Assembly (NCBI GenBank): GCA_017461545.1
Contig: JAFTXP010000018.1
Coordinates: forward strand, 20,670 to 84,669
Length of the DNA stretch: 64,000 nt
Direction: 5' to 3'
Source of the DNA: Clostridia bacterium
GTDB lineage: Bacteria; Bacillota; Clostridia; UBA1212
Shown here piece after piece: positions 53,623 to 63,228 of the stretch. The notes under the pieces are model-generated. The model had not been told where the DNA came from. It made no database searches and saw nothing but the letters and a program-made list of their open reading frames with translations. Position numbers and translations under genes: made by a program. Numbering within the stretch: the first letter of the stretch is position 1; every line of letters starts with the position of its first letter.

Positions 53623-54465
53623 ATGAAAAAGATTGTTTCATTGATACTTGCAATAGGTTTGCTTACTTCAATGGGCATTTTGTCTGTATCAGCAGATACA
53701 GGGGAACCGGTGTGGTCATATTATCCGAATTATGATTATATAGGTGACGGAAGAGATTCATGGGCTATAACTGCTGACGGAAACGGCAGCGCTGTCCGTT
53801 CTGCTGATGATTCTTATGTGACATTCACGGCGAATGCCGCTCCGGAGGCTCATTTTTATGTAGGATGGGCTGCAGGAGATCTGACTGCATCAATGATTCC
53901 GACAATCGATGCATCATCGGGCAATGTTTTTGTTCTAAAATGCAGATTATCAGATTCAAGCAAAGTCGGCGAAGAGGGAGATATTATAGGGCAGCTTGTT
54001 GCCGCTTCAGGTGCGTGTGTCGTGAACTTTGATTATGATGCCACAACCGAATGGCAATATGTTCTTATAGATTGTGCAAATCCTACAGTGGGCAGCTGGA
54101 CCGGTACAATAAATTTTCTGAGACTTGACTATGCTAATTCCGTATCGGTAAATTCTGCGAACCTTGAAGGGTTCTCTGTAGATATTGAATCACTTGAACT
54201 TTTTACAGACAGAATGGCAGCTCAGTCATATATTGATTCTATGACAGAAAATACAGACGATAATAACAATATTGAAGGCGAAAATAACGGTAATGCTGAA
54301 AATGATAATGCGGATAACACCGGAAACGGTAATACGGATAATATAGAGAGTGACAATATAGATAATATCGAAACAGATGATTCTGTTTTTTCAGCATCAA
54401 TAATCTTGGTTATTTTATCATGTACGGTTGCCGTTCTTATTAAAAAAAGAACCTATAAATTTTAG
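53623..54465 (+). CDS. Secreted membrane-anchored protein, paralogue A
   Basis: 280 residues. A signal peptide (about 1-25, ending SVSA), a beta-rich domain of about 175 residues starting VWSYYPNYDYIGDG and containing FYVGWAAGDLT and FVLKCRLSDSSKVGEEGD, an Asn/Asp/Glu-rich low-complexity linker (about 205-255), a hydrophobic helix and a basic end KKRTYKF. The domain resembles carbohydrate-binding-like folds, but I cannot name it. It is a clear paralogue of the next gene. AGGAGG precedes the ATG. No LPXTG motif is present, so anchoring is by the C-terminal helix. Confidence 0.78.
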   Translation: MKKIVSLILAIGLLTSMGILSVSADTGEPVWSYYPNYDYIGDGRDSWAITADGNGSAVRSADDSYVTFTANAAPEAHFYVGWAAGDLTASMIPTIDASSGNVFVLKCRLSDSSKVGEEGDIIGQLVAASGACVVNFDYDATTEWQYVLIDCANPTVGSWTGTINFLRLDYANSVSVNSANLEGFSVDIESLELFTDRMAAQSYIDSMTENTDDNNNIEGENNGNAENDNADNTGNGNTDNIESDNIDNIETDDSVFSASIILVILSCTVAVLIKKRTYKF

Positions 54466-54591
54466 TGAAGCGTAAGCTGGAACCCTATGATATAAGAGAG
54501 CGGTTAATTAATGAATAATCCCTGTCTGTAAATGCGGATGGGGATTATCCAATATGATTTATAAATATTTTTCGCCTGACAATAATAATAT

Positions 54592-54620
54592 TTGACAGTT
54601 TAAAAAACATAATGTAAAAT
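54592..54620 (+). promoter_or_regulatory. Promoter of paralogue B
   Basis: TTGACA (54592-54597), a 17-bp spacer, TAAAAT (54615-54620). A hairpin (ATAATCCC/GGGATTAT, about 54515-54548) upstream may end the transcript of paralogue A. Confidence 0.75.
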
Positions 54621-54685
54621 ATCAGCATCTATAAGTTTGTTATGACTTATAAAAAAATAATATTATTTTTTAGGAGGAAACAAAA

Positions 54686-55684
54686 ATGAAAAAAATTGTT
54701 GCTTTGATTATTGCTATCGCAGTAGTCGCATCAATGGGTGTCATGTCAGTTTCTGCAGCAGAAGATCCGGTATGGCAGTACTATCCGAATGATATTTACA
54801 TCGATAAGCCGGATTTGACAACAACTCCCCCGCAGGATGAGTCATGGAGTGCGACAGGTGCTACAGGTGAAAAATCTGATGATGATAATTATGTGAGATT
54901 CACTGCTCAAAAGGTTACAGAAGCGTATTTCTATACAGGATGGGCTTCCGGAGACTTGACTTCTTCTCAGGTTTCTACAATATACGCTGACGCAGGTAAT
55001 ACATTTGTTATCAAATGCAGAATTCCTGATGCTTCATATGTTGGTCCTGAAGGTCCGCTTGTAGGCGAACTTCTTGCAGGTGATAACGGATTGATTACTG
55101 CTCATTACACATATACACAGACAACTGACTGGCAGTATGTAGTTGTAGATATGACTTCTGCACCTCTCGGCGCAATGTGGTCAGGAGAGATTAACTGGTT
55201 CCGTGTTGACTTTGTAAATGCTAATGCGATAACTGTAGATAACATCAATGCTATCGAGGGATTCCAGTTTGATTTGGAATATATTAAGCTCTTCTCAAAT
55301 ATTGATGCAGCTAATGCATATGTAGCTGAGGCAGAAGCTGGCGGTGACGAAACAGGATCTGACAATACAGGATCTGATAACACAGGTTCTGATAACACAG
55401 GATCTGATAACACAGGTTCAGATAACACAGGATCTGACAATACAGGATCTGATAACACAGGTTCTGACAACACAGGTGCCGGTAACACAGGATCTGAGAA
55501 CACAGGATCTGATAGCACAGGATCTGAGAACACAGGTTCTGAGAACACAGGATCTGATAACACAGGATCTGATAACACAGGTTCTGACAACGCAGAAACA
55601 GATGATGCTACAGTAGCAGCATTTGTAATGCTCATCGCTATGGCATGTGCAGCTGCTGTTGTTCTCAAAAAGAGAGCATTCTGA
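54686..55684 (+). CDS. Secreted membrane-anchored protein with GSDNT repeats, paralogue B
   Basis: 332 residues with the same plan as its upstream neighbour: signal peptide ending SVSA, a beta domain (VWQYYPNDIYIDKP, FYTGWASGDLTSSQ, FVIKCRIPDASYVGPEGP), a repeat stalk, a hydrophobic helix FVMLIAMACAAAVVL and a short basic end KKRAF. The stalk consists of 16 units of five residues, mostly GSDNT, giving a strongly acidic, hydrophilic spacer. It has its own strong promoter, AGGAGG site and terminator, and smooth codon use suggests good expression. Function unknown; a sugar-binding or adhesive surface role is plausible. Confidence 0.8.
   Translation: MKKIVALIIAIAVVASMGVMSVSAAEDPVWQYYPNDIYIDKPDLTTTPPQDESWSATGATGEKSDDDNYVRFTAQKVTEAYFYTGWASGDLTSSQVSTIYADAGNTFVIKCRIPDASYVGPEGPLVGELLAGDNGLITAHYTYTQTTDWQYVVVDMTSAPLGAMWSGEINWFRVDFVNANAITVDNINAIEGFQFDLEYIKLFSNIDAANAYVAEAEAGGDETGSDNTGSDNTGSDNTGSDNTGSDNTGSDNTGSDNTGSDNTGAGNTGSENTGSDSTGSENTGSENTGSDNTGSDNTGSDNAETDDATVAAFVMLIAMACAAAVVLKKRAF
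55352..55594 (+). repeat. Sixteen tandem 15-bp coding repeats (GSDNT)
   Basis: The unit ACAGGATCTGATAAC repeats without a break. Most copies differ only at silent positions (GGA/GGT, GAC/GAT, AAT/AAC); a middle block carries GAGNT, GSENT and GSDST variants. Homogenisation is recent by appearance. Confidence 0.95.
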
Positions 55685-55717
55685 TTATAAATAACTAAGT
55701 TTAATTATAATTGGCAA

Positions 55718-55753
55718 AAAAGCGAAAGTCCTTACGGACTTTCGCTTTTTTTA
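55718..55753 (+). terminator. Terminator of paralogue B
   Basis: AAAAGCGAAAGTCC-TTAC-GGACTTTCGCTTTT is a perfect stem with a 4-nt loop, continuing into a long T run. Confidence 0.95.
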
Positions 55754-55822
55754 TTATTGATTACTGCTTGTTTTTTATTTTGTGAACATTAAAAAATAAG
55801 GCTATTTTTTTGCAGTTTTTTA

Positions 55823-55851
55823 TTGACATACACCTGCAGAATGATTAAAAT
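55823..55851 (+). promoter_or_regulatory. Promoter of gdhA
   Basis: TTGACA (55823-55828), a 17-bp spacer, TAAAAT (55846-55851). The resulting leader of about 115 nt contains AACGG/CCGTT and a CCACTGA/TCAGTGG hairpin (55919-55958) just before the ribosome site; I do not recognise a known riboswitch. Confidence 0.8.
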
Positions 55852-55944
55852 TAAAACCGCATTTTGACAAATCGATTTAATTCGATAAATCGTTAAAACG
55901 GCAGAGGAATCCGTTTTTCCACTGATAAAGCGGGTCCTTTTTGA

Positions 55945-57324
<1,380 letters not shown>

Positions 57325-57348
57325 TATTTATAAAATCGGTATGAGATT

Positions 57349-57383
57349 GCCCCCGCGCGGCATTCGCCGCGCGGGGGTTTTGT
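57349..57383 (+). terminator. Terminator of gdhA
   Basis: CCCCGCGCGGC-ATTC-GCCGCGCGGGG, an 11-bp G+C-rich stem, followed by TTTTGT. Confidence 0.93.
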
Positions 57384-57387
57384 AAAA

Positions 57388-57424
57388 ACGAGGGCGATTT
57401 TTCCGCGGGAAAAATCGCCCTCGT
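57388..57424. repeat. Second inverted repeat after gdhA
   Basis: ACGAGGGCGATTTTTC and GAAAAATCGCCCTCGT form a near-perfect stem around CGCG. There is no downstream T run on either strand beyond the stem itself, so its role is uncertain; it may be a back-up terminator or a dispersed palindrome. Confidence 0.7.
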
Positions 57425-57444
57425 ACATTATAAAAGCACAATTC

Positions 57445-57473
57445 TTGCGTTAAATAATCGAATATGATAAAAT
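57445..57473 (+). promoter_or_regulatory. Promoter of the cytidylyltransferase gene
   Basis: TTGCGT (57445-57450), a 17-bp spacer, TAAAAT (57468-57473), about 55 bp before the ATG. Confidence 0.6.
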
Positions 57474-57527
57474 CATGTCAACAAATTGCATTAGGTAATA
57501 AAATACATATACGAAAGTGAGAGTCAG

Positions 57528-58238
57528 ATGGTTTTTGCGGTAATTGTTGCAGGCGGTATCGGCTCAAGGATGAAGAGCGCGGATATTCCGAAACAGTTTA
57601 TGGAACTCGGCGATAAGCCTATAATTATACATACGGTTGAGCGTTTTATACATTCAGAGAGAATTGACAGAATTTATATAGGAGTACATCCGGAGTGGAT
57701 CGATTATATGGAGGAGCTTTTGGTAAAGCATTTCGGCAATTCGGATGTTGCGGTGATTGTGCCGGGAGGAAAAGACCGAAACGGTACGGTGTTTAATGTT
57801 ATAGACAGGATAGAAGCCGACTATGGTTTGTCGGATGAGCATATAGTTCTGACACATGATGCGGTAAGACCTTTTATAACGCAGAAAATTATAAATGAAA
57901 ATATTGATGCGGCGGTTAAGTACGGTGCTGCGGGCACAGCGTACAATTCTATTGATACGATAGTGATGTCCGGGGATGGCGAATTTATTACTTCTGTTCC
58001 GGAAAGACGCATGATGTACAACGTCCAGACGCCGCAGAGCTTTAAAATAAATCTTCTCAGACAGCTTTTTGACAGTCTGAGCCAAGAGGAGAAAAATACT
58101 CTGACCGATGCGTGCAGAATTTGTACTGTCAGAAATCAACCGGTTTATATAGTAGAAGGGGATATTTCAAATATAAAAATAACAACACCGACAGATTTTA
58201 AATTTGCTCAGGTGATAGCAGATAGTTTTAAGGAATGA
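57528..58238 (+). CDS. IspD/TarI family cytidylyltransferase
   Basis: 236 residues. The CTP-binding start AVIVAGGIGSRMKSADIPKQFM, the central HDAVRPF near 109 and the metal-site end EGDISNIKITTPTDFKFA define the family. It transfers CMP from CTP to a sugar-alcohol phosphate. PKQF and KPIIIHTVERF are closer to TarI-type ribitol-5-phosphate cytidylyltransferases of teichoic-acid pathways than to IspD, but no TarJ reductase follows, so either isoprenoid (MEP) or polyol-phosphate use remains possible. A GTG/TTG start of the transglutaminase gene lies a few bases after its stop. Confidence 0.85.
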   Translation: MVFAVIVAGGIGSRMKSADIPKQFMELGDKPIIIHTVERFIHSERIDRIYIGVHPEWIDYMEELLVKHFGNSDVAVIVPGGKDRNGTVFNVIDRIEADYGLSDEHIVLTHDAVRPFITQKIINENIDAAVKYGAAGTAYNSIDTIVMSGDGEFITSVPERRMMYNVQTPQSFKINLLRQLFDSLSQEEKNTLTDACRICTVRNQPVYIVEGDISNIKITTPTDFKFAQVIADSFKE

Positions 58239-58254
58239 AGGACGGGTGACAGTT

Positions 58255-60054
58255 TTGAATAAAAGCATCTATATAAGATTTGCATTGATATTGTTAAGCA
58301 TATTCACGGTATTTACAGCGGTGCCGTGCGCTTCCGAAACAGTTGACACGGCAGCAGCCGGGGAATGTTTACAACCGGAATATATCGAACATGTATCATG
58401 TCTTCCGTTCGAGAATATTGAGGCTGTTCCGGAAGAAATTACCGAAGATACTGACGGGTATTCTGAATCCGGGATATCTTTGCCGCTCGCGCTGAACAGT
58501 TCGGAGTCAACTATTTTGACGGACAAAGAAAAAGCTGTGTGTCAGGCTATTTATGAAGGTCTTGTCGCGCTTTCTTCGAAAGTTACATTGCCGTATACCG
58601 TTACAACAGATGAATTGTCATCTCTTTATAAAAGAATTATTTATTCATCACCCGAGTTGTTTTATGTCAATTCGTCTTACAGTTATTCGTATATGACCGT
58701 GAGCGGCGTTAAATATGTAGTAGCCGTTTCTCCTAAATATAAAATGACCTCTGATGAAGTTGCTTCAGCAAGGACGTATATAGATGCCGAGCTGCAGAAA
58801 TTGCTTGCGCTTTGCGATGCTTCATGGACGGACATGGAGAAGGTTTTATTTTACCACGACTATTTAGTTTTAAATTTCTGCTACGATGAGAGATTGTACA
58901 CCCAAGGGTCTTCTTATGTTAATTATGATATATACAATTTCCTTAAAGAGAAAACCGGCGTATGCATGGCATATCAGCTTCTTATGATGGCTTTGCTTGA
59001 TGAGGTAGGAGTGGAGAACAGTTATGCAGAAAACGGCGGTCACATCTGGAATGTTGTTAAGATAGACGGTAATTGGTATCATGTCGATGCCACATGGGAT
59101 GATCCGATTGTAAACAGTACCGATTACAACGGCTTTTACGGACTTGCCGAACATGTATCTTTCATGAAGAGCGATACATATTTTACGGAAAACGGATACG
59201 ATGCATGGAACTGTGATTATACCTGCACAGATACAACATATGATGCAAATACAGTTCTGACTGATACTATTTCTGCGATAATCATAGAGGATGAGGGCTG
59301 GTATTATGTCGATAAATCAACCGCTTATCTGATGTGCTATGACATTGACACCGACACAAGTACGAGCATTAAAAGAATATCGCCCTCACTGAGCACATGC
59401 TATTCAAGTCTTTACAAGTACGGAGATTGTCTGATATATAACGGGGCATATTCGGTTTTTGCATATAATACGGTCACGGGAGCTTCGTATACTCTGAACA
59501 CAAGCAGTGTTACATCTTCTTACATATTGGGATTTACAGTAGAAGGTGAAACGCTTGACTACATAACCGGAACCACTTTTGCGGAGTCTTCATGGTCACA
59601 TACGGAAGTTTTGCTGTGTGATACTGCAATAGGTCGGTTAGCATTGATTTCCGATTCGATACTTTGGATTGATGATATAAATAAGTTGCTTGAGAATGTA
59701 ACCGGTGCGGCAAACACATTAGCTGATATTAAAGCGTCTCTGATGAACAGTACTTCAAATATAACCGTGAAAGACTCGCAGGGCGCAGAAATTACCGCAA
59801 GCAGCTCACTTGTCGGTACGGGATGTCAGATTATACTTACAATAAACGGGTCTGTCAAAGACACTCTTACAATCGTTGTGGACTGTGACACAGACGGCGA
59901 CGGAGCTGTTACTGTTGCAGATGCTGCTGCTGCCATGAGTGATGTTTACGGAACAGAAGCACTCATGGGAGTATACGGTCAGGCCGCCGATTTTGATGAA
60001 AACGAAGCAGTAACAATTATCGATGTAATGAACATTTTGAATAGTATTGCATAA
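58255..60054 (+). CDS. Secreted transglutaminase-like protein with a C-terminal dockerin
   Basis: 599 residues from a TTG (AAGGACGGG upstream); a GTG three codons earlier is also possible. A signal peptide (about 1-27) precedes a transglutaminase/cysteine-protease-like domain whose triad is visible: Cys in TGVCMAYQLLM (near 237), His in NGGHIWNVVKID (near 262) and Asp in HVDATWDDP (near 278). A beta-rich region of DUF5050-like appearance follows. The last 55 residues are a type I dockerin, with two Ca-binding halves DTDGDGAVTVADAAAAM and DFDENEAVTIIDVMNIL. It should dock to a cohesin on a scaffoldin or at the cell surface. No cohesin is in this window. Confidence 0.87.
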   Translation: MNKSIYIRFALILLSIFTVFTAVPCASETVDTAAAGECLQPEYIEHVSCLPFENIEAVPEEITEDTDGYSESGISLPLALNSSESTILTDKEKAVCQAIYEGLVALSSKVTLPYTVTTDELSSLYKRIIYSSPELFYVNSSYSYSYMTVSGVKYVVAVSPKYKMTSDEVASARTYIDAELQKLLALCDASWTDMEKVLFYHDYLVLNFCYDERLYTQGSSYVNYDIYNFLKEKTGVCMAYQLLMMALLDEVGVENSYAENGGHIWNVVKIDGNWYHVDATWDDPIVNSTDYNGFYGLAEHVSFMKSDTYFTENGYDAWNCDYTCTDTTYDANTVLTDTISAIIIEDEGWYYVDKSTAYLMCYDIDTDTSTSIKRISPSLSTCYSSLYKYGDCLIYNGAYSVFAYNTVTGASYTLNTSSVTSSYILGFTVEGETLDYITGTTFAESSWSHTEVLLCDTAIGRLALISDSILWIDDINKLLENVTGAANTLADIKASLMNSTSNITVKDSQGAEITASSSLVGTGCQIILTINGSVKDTLTIVVDCDTDGDGAVTVADAAAAMSDVYGTEALMGVYGQAADFDENEAVTIIDVMNILNSIA

Positions 60055-60082
60055 GGTAAGATAAAAATGTAAATGTAAATCA

Positions 60083-60119
60083 CGGGGCGTCATTCTTGCC
60101 GGAATGACGCCCCGTTTTG
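60083..60119. terminator. Terminator between the transglutaminase and DUF421 genes
   Basis: CGGGGCGTCATT and AATGACGCCCCG form a perfect 12-bp stem around CTTGCCGG, with TTTT after it on the plus strand. It separates convergent genes. Confidence 0.9.
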
Positions 60120-60124
60120 CTGTT

Positions 60125-60832
60125 CTATTGAAACAGATCATTATCTGTCTTCACTTCAAACTTTTTATAGATGTTTAAATTTCCGGAACAGTCATATGTT
60201 GCAAGAAATATATCATTTTCAGAATTGATCTGATGTTTTTTCAGCTGTTTTAAAAGCCAATCTCTGTTATGTCCGACTGAGGCGAGATTTTTTTCTTTTA
60301 TATTGCCGTCAATTATTACATTGGTGACAATATGTTCCTGATTTACCGACAGACTCAGATCATTGGGCGTGGCAGGCCGTTCGCCTGATTTGGGGAGAAT
60401 GGACAGGGTGCCGTTTGACTCTAAAATTGCCGTTTCTATGCTTGCAAGATTAAAATAACCGTTTATTCTGCATCTCATCAAAAAGTCCGAAATATCAAGT
60501 TTTGACTTGCGAAAATTGTCTTTGTAGAGGATTCCCTTGTCGTATAAAACTACGGAACTGCCGCCGAAAAATTTCCTGAAAAAATCATTTTTTCTGCCGA
60601 GATAGCCGATGAGAAATGTTACTGCACCGTATATGATCATTGCAATAAGAGACTGCCACACGTCTCCTTCCAGAGACGTTGCCATTTCAGCCGCAATTGA
60701 GCCGATCGTTATACCGTTGATATATTCAAACATGTTGAGCTGCGACATCTGTGTATTTCCGATTAACTTTGTCAAAAGAAAAAGTACGGCAAGTGAAAAC
60801 ACCGCCGACAGTATAATTTTTATTATAGACAT
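60125..60832 (-). CDS. DUF421 (YetF-like) membrane protein
   Basis: 235 residues from the ATG at 60832 (GAGG ten bases upstream); an ATG nine bases earlier abuts that site. Three N-terminal helices (about 1-75) contain NMFEYINGITIGSIAAEMA, and the soluble domain holds GRKNDFFRKFFGG, LYDKGILYKDNFRKSKLDISDFLMRCR and GYFNLASIETAILESNGTLS, the DUF421 signature. The family includes YetF/YkjA and is associated with sporulation and envelope functions; the mechanism is unknown. It converges on the transglutaminase gene. Confidence 0.88.
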   Translation of the reverse strand: MSIIKIILSAVFSLAVLFLLTKLIGNTQMSQLNMFEYINGITIGSIAAEMATSLEGDVWQSLIAMIIYGAVTFLIGYLGRKNDFFRKFFGGSSVVLYDKGILYKDNFRKSKLDISDFLMRCRINGYFNLASIETAILESNGTLSILPKSGERPATPNDLSLSVNQEHIVTNVIIDGNIKEKNLASVGHNRDWLLKQLKKHQINSENDIFLATYDCSGNLNIYKKFEVKTDNDLFQ

Positions 60833-60921
60833 AAAAAGCATGCCTCTTTCTTTTATGAAATCAACATGCCTTATTATGTACAATAAATATTTTATTATTC
60901 AAAAGAATAATATTTCAGTTT

Positions 60922-63186
60922 TTAATTTTCCGGTTCTTCTTGTGAAGAAGTATCTTCGGATTTATCGCCGTCTGTGTTTTCCTCGGCTTCTTTCTTTTTA
61001 ATCTTCTTAAGTGAGACAACAATGATTACCGCTACAATTACAGCTACGGCGAGAGCTCCTATGCCGGCGAAGATAAGGATTTTGCCCCAGTTTGTAGATT
61101 TCTCTTCGGTATCGGTAGATACAGGAGCAGGAGTTGTTGTCACAGGTGCGTCAGGATCTGTTATATCTGCTTGCGGAACTGTATCTGCTTCTGCTGCCGG
61201 TGTATATGACATCATATCCGGATCAAAGGTTGCAGGGTCAGTCTTTACTGCGTCATCTCCGTATTTTTTAGCAGTTTCTTCGTCGGGAGAAAGTGCAATA
61301 CATGATATATAAATCTTGTCTTTTGCGGATGACTCCTCGAAATAGTCAAATCGCATACTGTTAAGCGTGCAATTTGTAGTTCCGCCTGTGGTCCGCCAAA
61401 TATCTTTGTAGTCATTCAAGTTTATGATTTCTGTATGGTACTCGCCGTCACATTTAAGCTCTATCGGTATAGAGTATTCTTTTAATGCTTCAACTATTTT
61501 GCCGATGTAGAAATACATTCTTGTTGTGTAGCTGTCTTTAGAGTTTGACTTTGGAACCATGTATGTATATGTGAGATAACTGTAATCGGTTGTCAGGATT
61601 CTTTCTGAATTAAGCGATGTTTTAATCACTAATTCACCTTCTAAATTACTTTCTTCGCCAACCGTAGTTATTTTTGCAATGCCTTTCTCTGCAAATTCTA
61701 TCATGCAGTTATCCAATCGTGTGAAGGCTCTCAGGTCATTTGTTGTATCAAAATTTATGTGTGTGTAGTCTATGGTTTTTTTCCAGTTAAAATCATCCTT
61801 GTGCTCTTTGAATGTTTCACGCATTGTGCTGACATCGCCGGTGCTGATTATATAACTGTATTCAAACGGTTCAAAGTTTCTCATTGTGTTTGTTATGAGC
61901 GGCGCGACATAGTTTGTAGGAAAAGCTTTTGGGTCTTTTGATCCGTCATATTCACATCTTCCTGCGAGCATTATTTCGACTTGCGGTGTATAAAGACCGA
62001 TTCCGTAGCCCTTCTCGCTGCTCGTCCATGCACACCAAGTCTCTGTATTTGATTTATCCAGGGTGGTGTAACAATCATCAGCGGTATCGCGTTCTCCCCA
62101 AAACGGCAAATCTTTTTTCACTGTAAGTTCGTCATCTGTCCAGGGTTTTTTTCCGTTATAAAATGTGAACGTATCAAGGTAACTTATGGTGTAAAATGCA
62201 GGTAATTCCTGATGTCTGCCGGATTCTCCGTGATCATAAGTTGAAAAATCGACGAATCTGTTGTCAACTTCTATGTAATCGTCATGCAATGTATATGTAT
62301 TTTCCATATATGCGTATGTAGGTGTATTATACTGTGACCAGTCGAGCGGACGGCATTTTACGTAAATATAGTTTTCCTCAATGGTGAAATCCAATATTTT
62401 ACTTTTATTGTTAAATTGGTCGCCGCCTTGTACCGGATTGTATCCCCAGGATGATCCCTGATAATTTCCGAGGACATACGGCTCTTTCATTGTGCCGTAA
62501 TAGGACTGCTGAACCAAACGTCCTGTATCGTATGCATTGAGCATATTTGTGACAGTGTCATCGCCGTCAAGCTTATCTTCTATATAATTGACACCGCCGC
62601 CCCAGGCCATATATACACCGAGTTTGAAACGTTCGTTTTCAATATATACAGTATCGTTTACTGGCCTATAACCCATAGCTGTTTCAAATGAGTGAAGCTT
62701 AAAGGCAATACGGGTGCCCTCCTTTATAGGTTCGAATGTCAACTGAAGAGGTTTTAATCCTATAACATTGGATATAACTTTTGTGTCTACGGTAATAGTG
62801 TTGTCAATCAGCGATGTAAAGTCCGCCTCGTCACCTTTTTCCAGGTAGAAGTCCTCTGTATATATTGTGTCTGCCGTTTTGTAAGAGATTGTTCCCTTTA
62901 CAACGTCGGAAGCTGTGTAGTTTATTGAAAACTTATTAAATTGTTTGTTTTTTGGCTCAACTATGTTGAAGACCAATTTGTCTTCTACAATGTAACTCCC
63001 GTCAGCCGTTGTTCCTATAAATCCCGACACATTGGTTTTTAACCCTGCACCGTTAAATTGAATGTCTGTTTCTTCCGCTTTTACCGCTTGTGCGGAAAAA
63101 AGACATTGGAAAATCATGGCGAAAGTAACAAAAAGAATTGCTGCTTTTTTCAGCACATGATTAGATGAAATAAAGCTGTTTTTCAT
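60922..63186 (-). CDS. Large secreted membrane-anchored protein of unknown function
   Basis: 754 residues. A signal peptide (about 1-38, ending QAVKA) leads into a beta-rich ectodomain of about 620 residues. A striking stretch near 190-260 reads YMAWGGGVNYIEDKLDG ... NAYDTGRLVQQSYYG ... SWGYNPVQGGD, suggestive of a glycan-active or glycan-binding beta-sandwich, but I cannot name the family. A Thr/Pro linker (near 665-690), a transmembrane helix ILIFAGIGALAVAVIVAVII and a basic-then-acidic tail follow. AAAAGGAG precedes the ATG. It starts 42 bp after the partially visible upstream gene, so the two form an operon. Confidence 0.78.
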   Translation of the reverse strand: MKNSFISSNHVLKKAAILFVTFAMIFQCLFSAQAVKAEETDIQFNGAGLKTNVSGFIGTTADGSYIVEDKLVFNIVEPKNKQFNKFSINYTASDVVKGTISYKTADTIYTEDFYLEKGDEADFTSLIDNTITVDTKVISNVIGLKPLQLTFEPIKEGTRIAFKLHSFETAMGYRPVNDTVYIENERFKLGVYMAWGGGVNYIEDKLDGDDTVTNMLNAYDTGRLVQQSYYGTMKEPYVLGNYQGSSWGYNPVQGGDQFNNKSKILDFTIEENYIYVKCRPLDWSQYNTPTYAYMENTYTLHDDYIEVDNRFVDFSTYDHGESGRHQELPAFYTISYLDTFTFYNGKKPWTDDELTVKKDLPFWGERDTADDCYTTLDKSNTETWCAWTSSEKGYGIGLYTPQVEIMLAGRCEYDGSKDPKAFPTNYVAPLITNTMRNFEPFEYSYIISTGDVSTMRETFKEHKDDFNWKKTIDYTHINFDTTNDLRAFTRLDNCMIEFAEKGIAKITTVGEESNLEGELVIKTSLNSERILTTDYSYLTYTYMVPKSNSKDSYTTRMYFYIGKIVEALKEYSIPIELKCDGEYHTEIINLNDYKDIWRTTGGTTNCTLNSMRFDYFEESSAKDKIYISCIALSPDEETAKKYGDDAVKTDPATFDPDMMSYTPAAEADTVPQADITDPDAPVTTTPAPVSTDTEEKSTNWGKILIFAGIGALAVAVIVAVIIVVSLKKIKKKEAEENTDGDKSEDTSSQEEPEN

Positions 63187-63228
63187 TTTTTACTCCTTTT
63201 ATATATGGTAAATTAATTAAAAACTATT

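Noticed and set aside
55352..55594. Possible CRISPR or satellite repeat
   Set aside because: The 15-bp units are in frame with a secreted protein and encode a regular GSDNT stalk.
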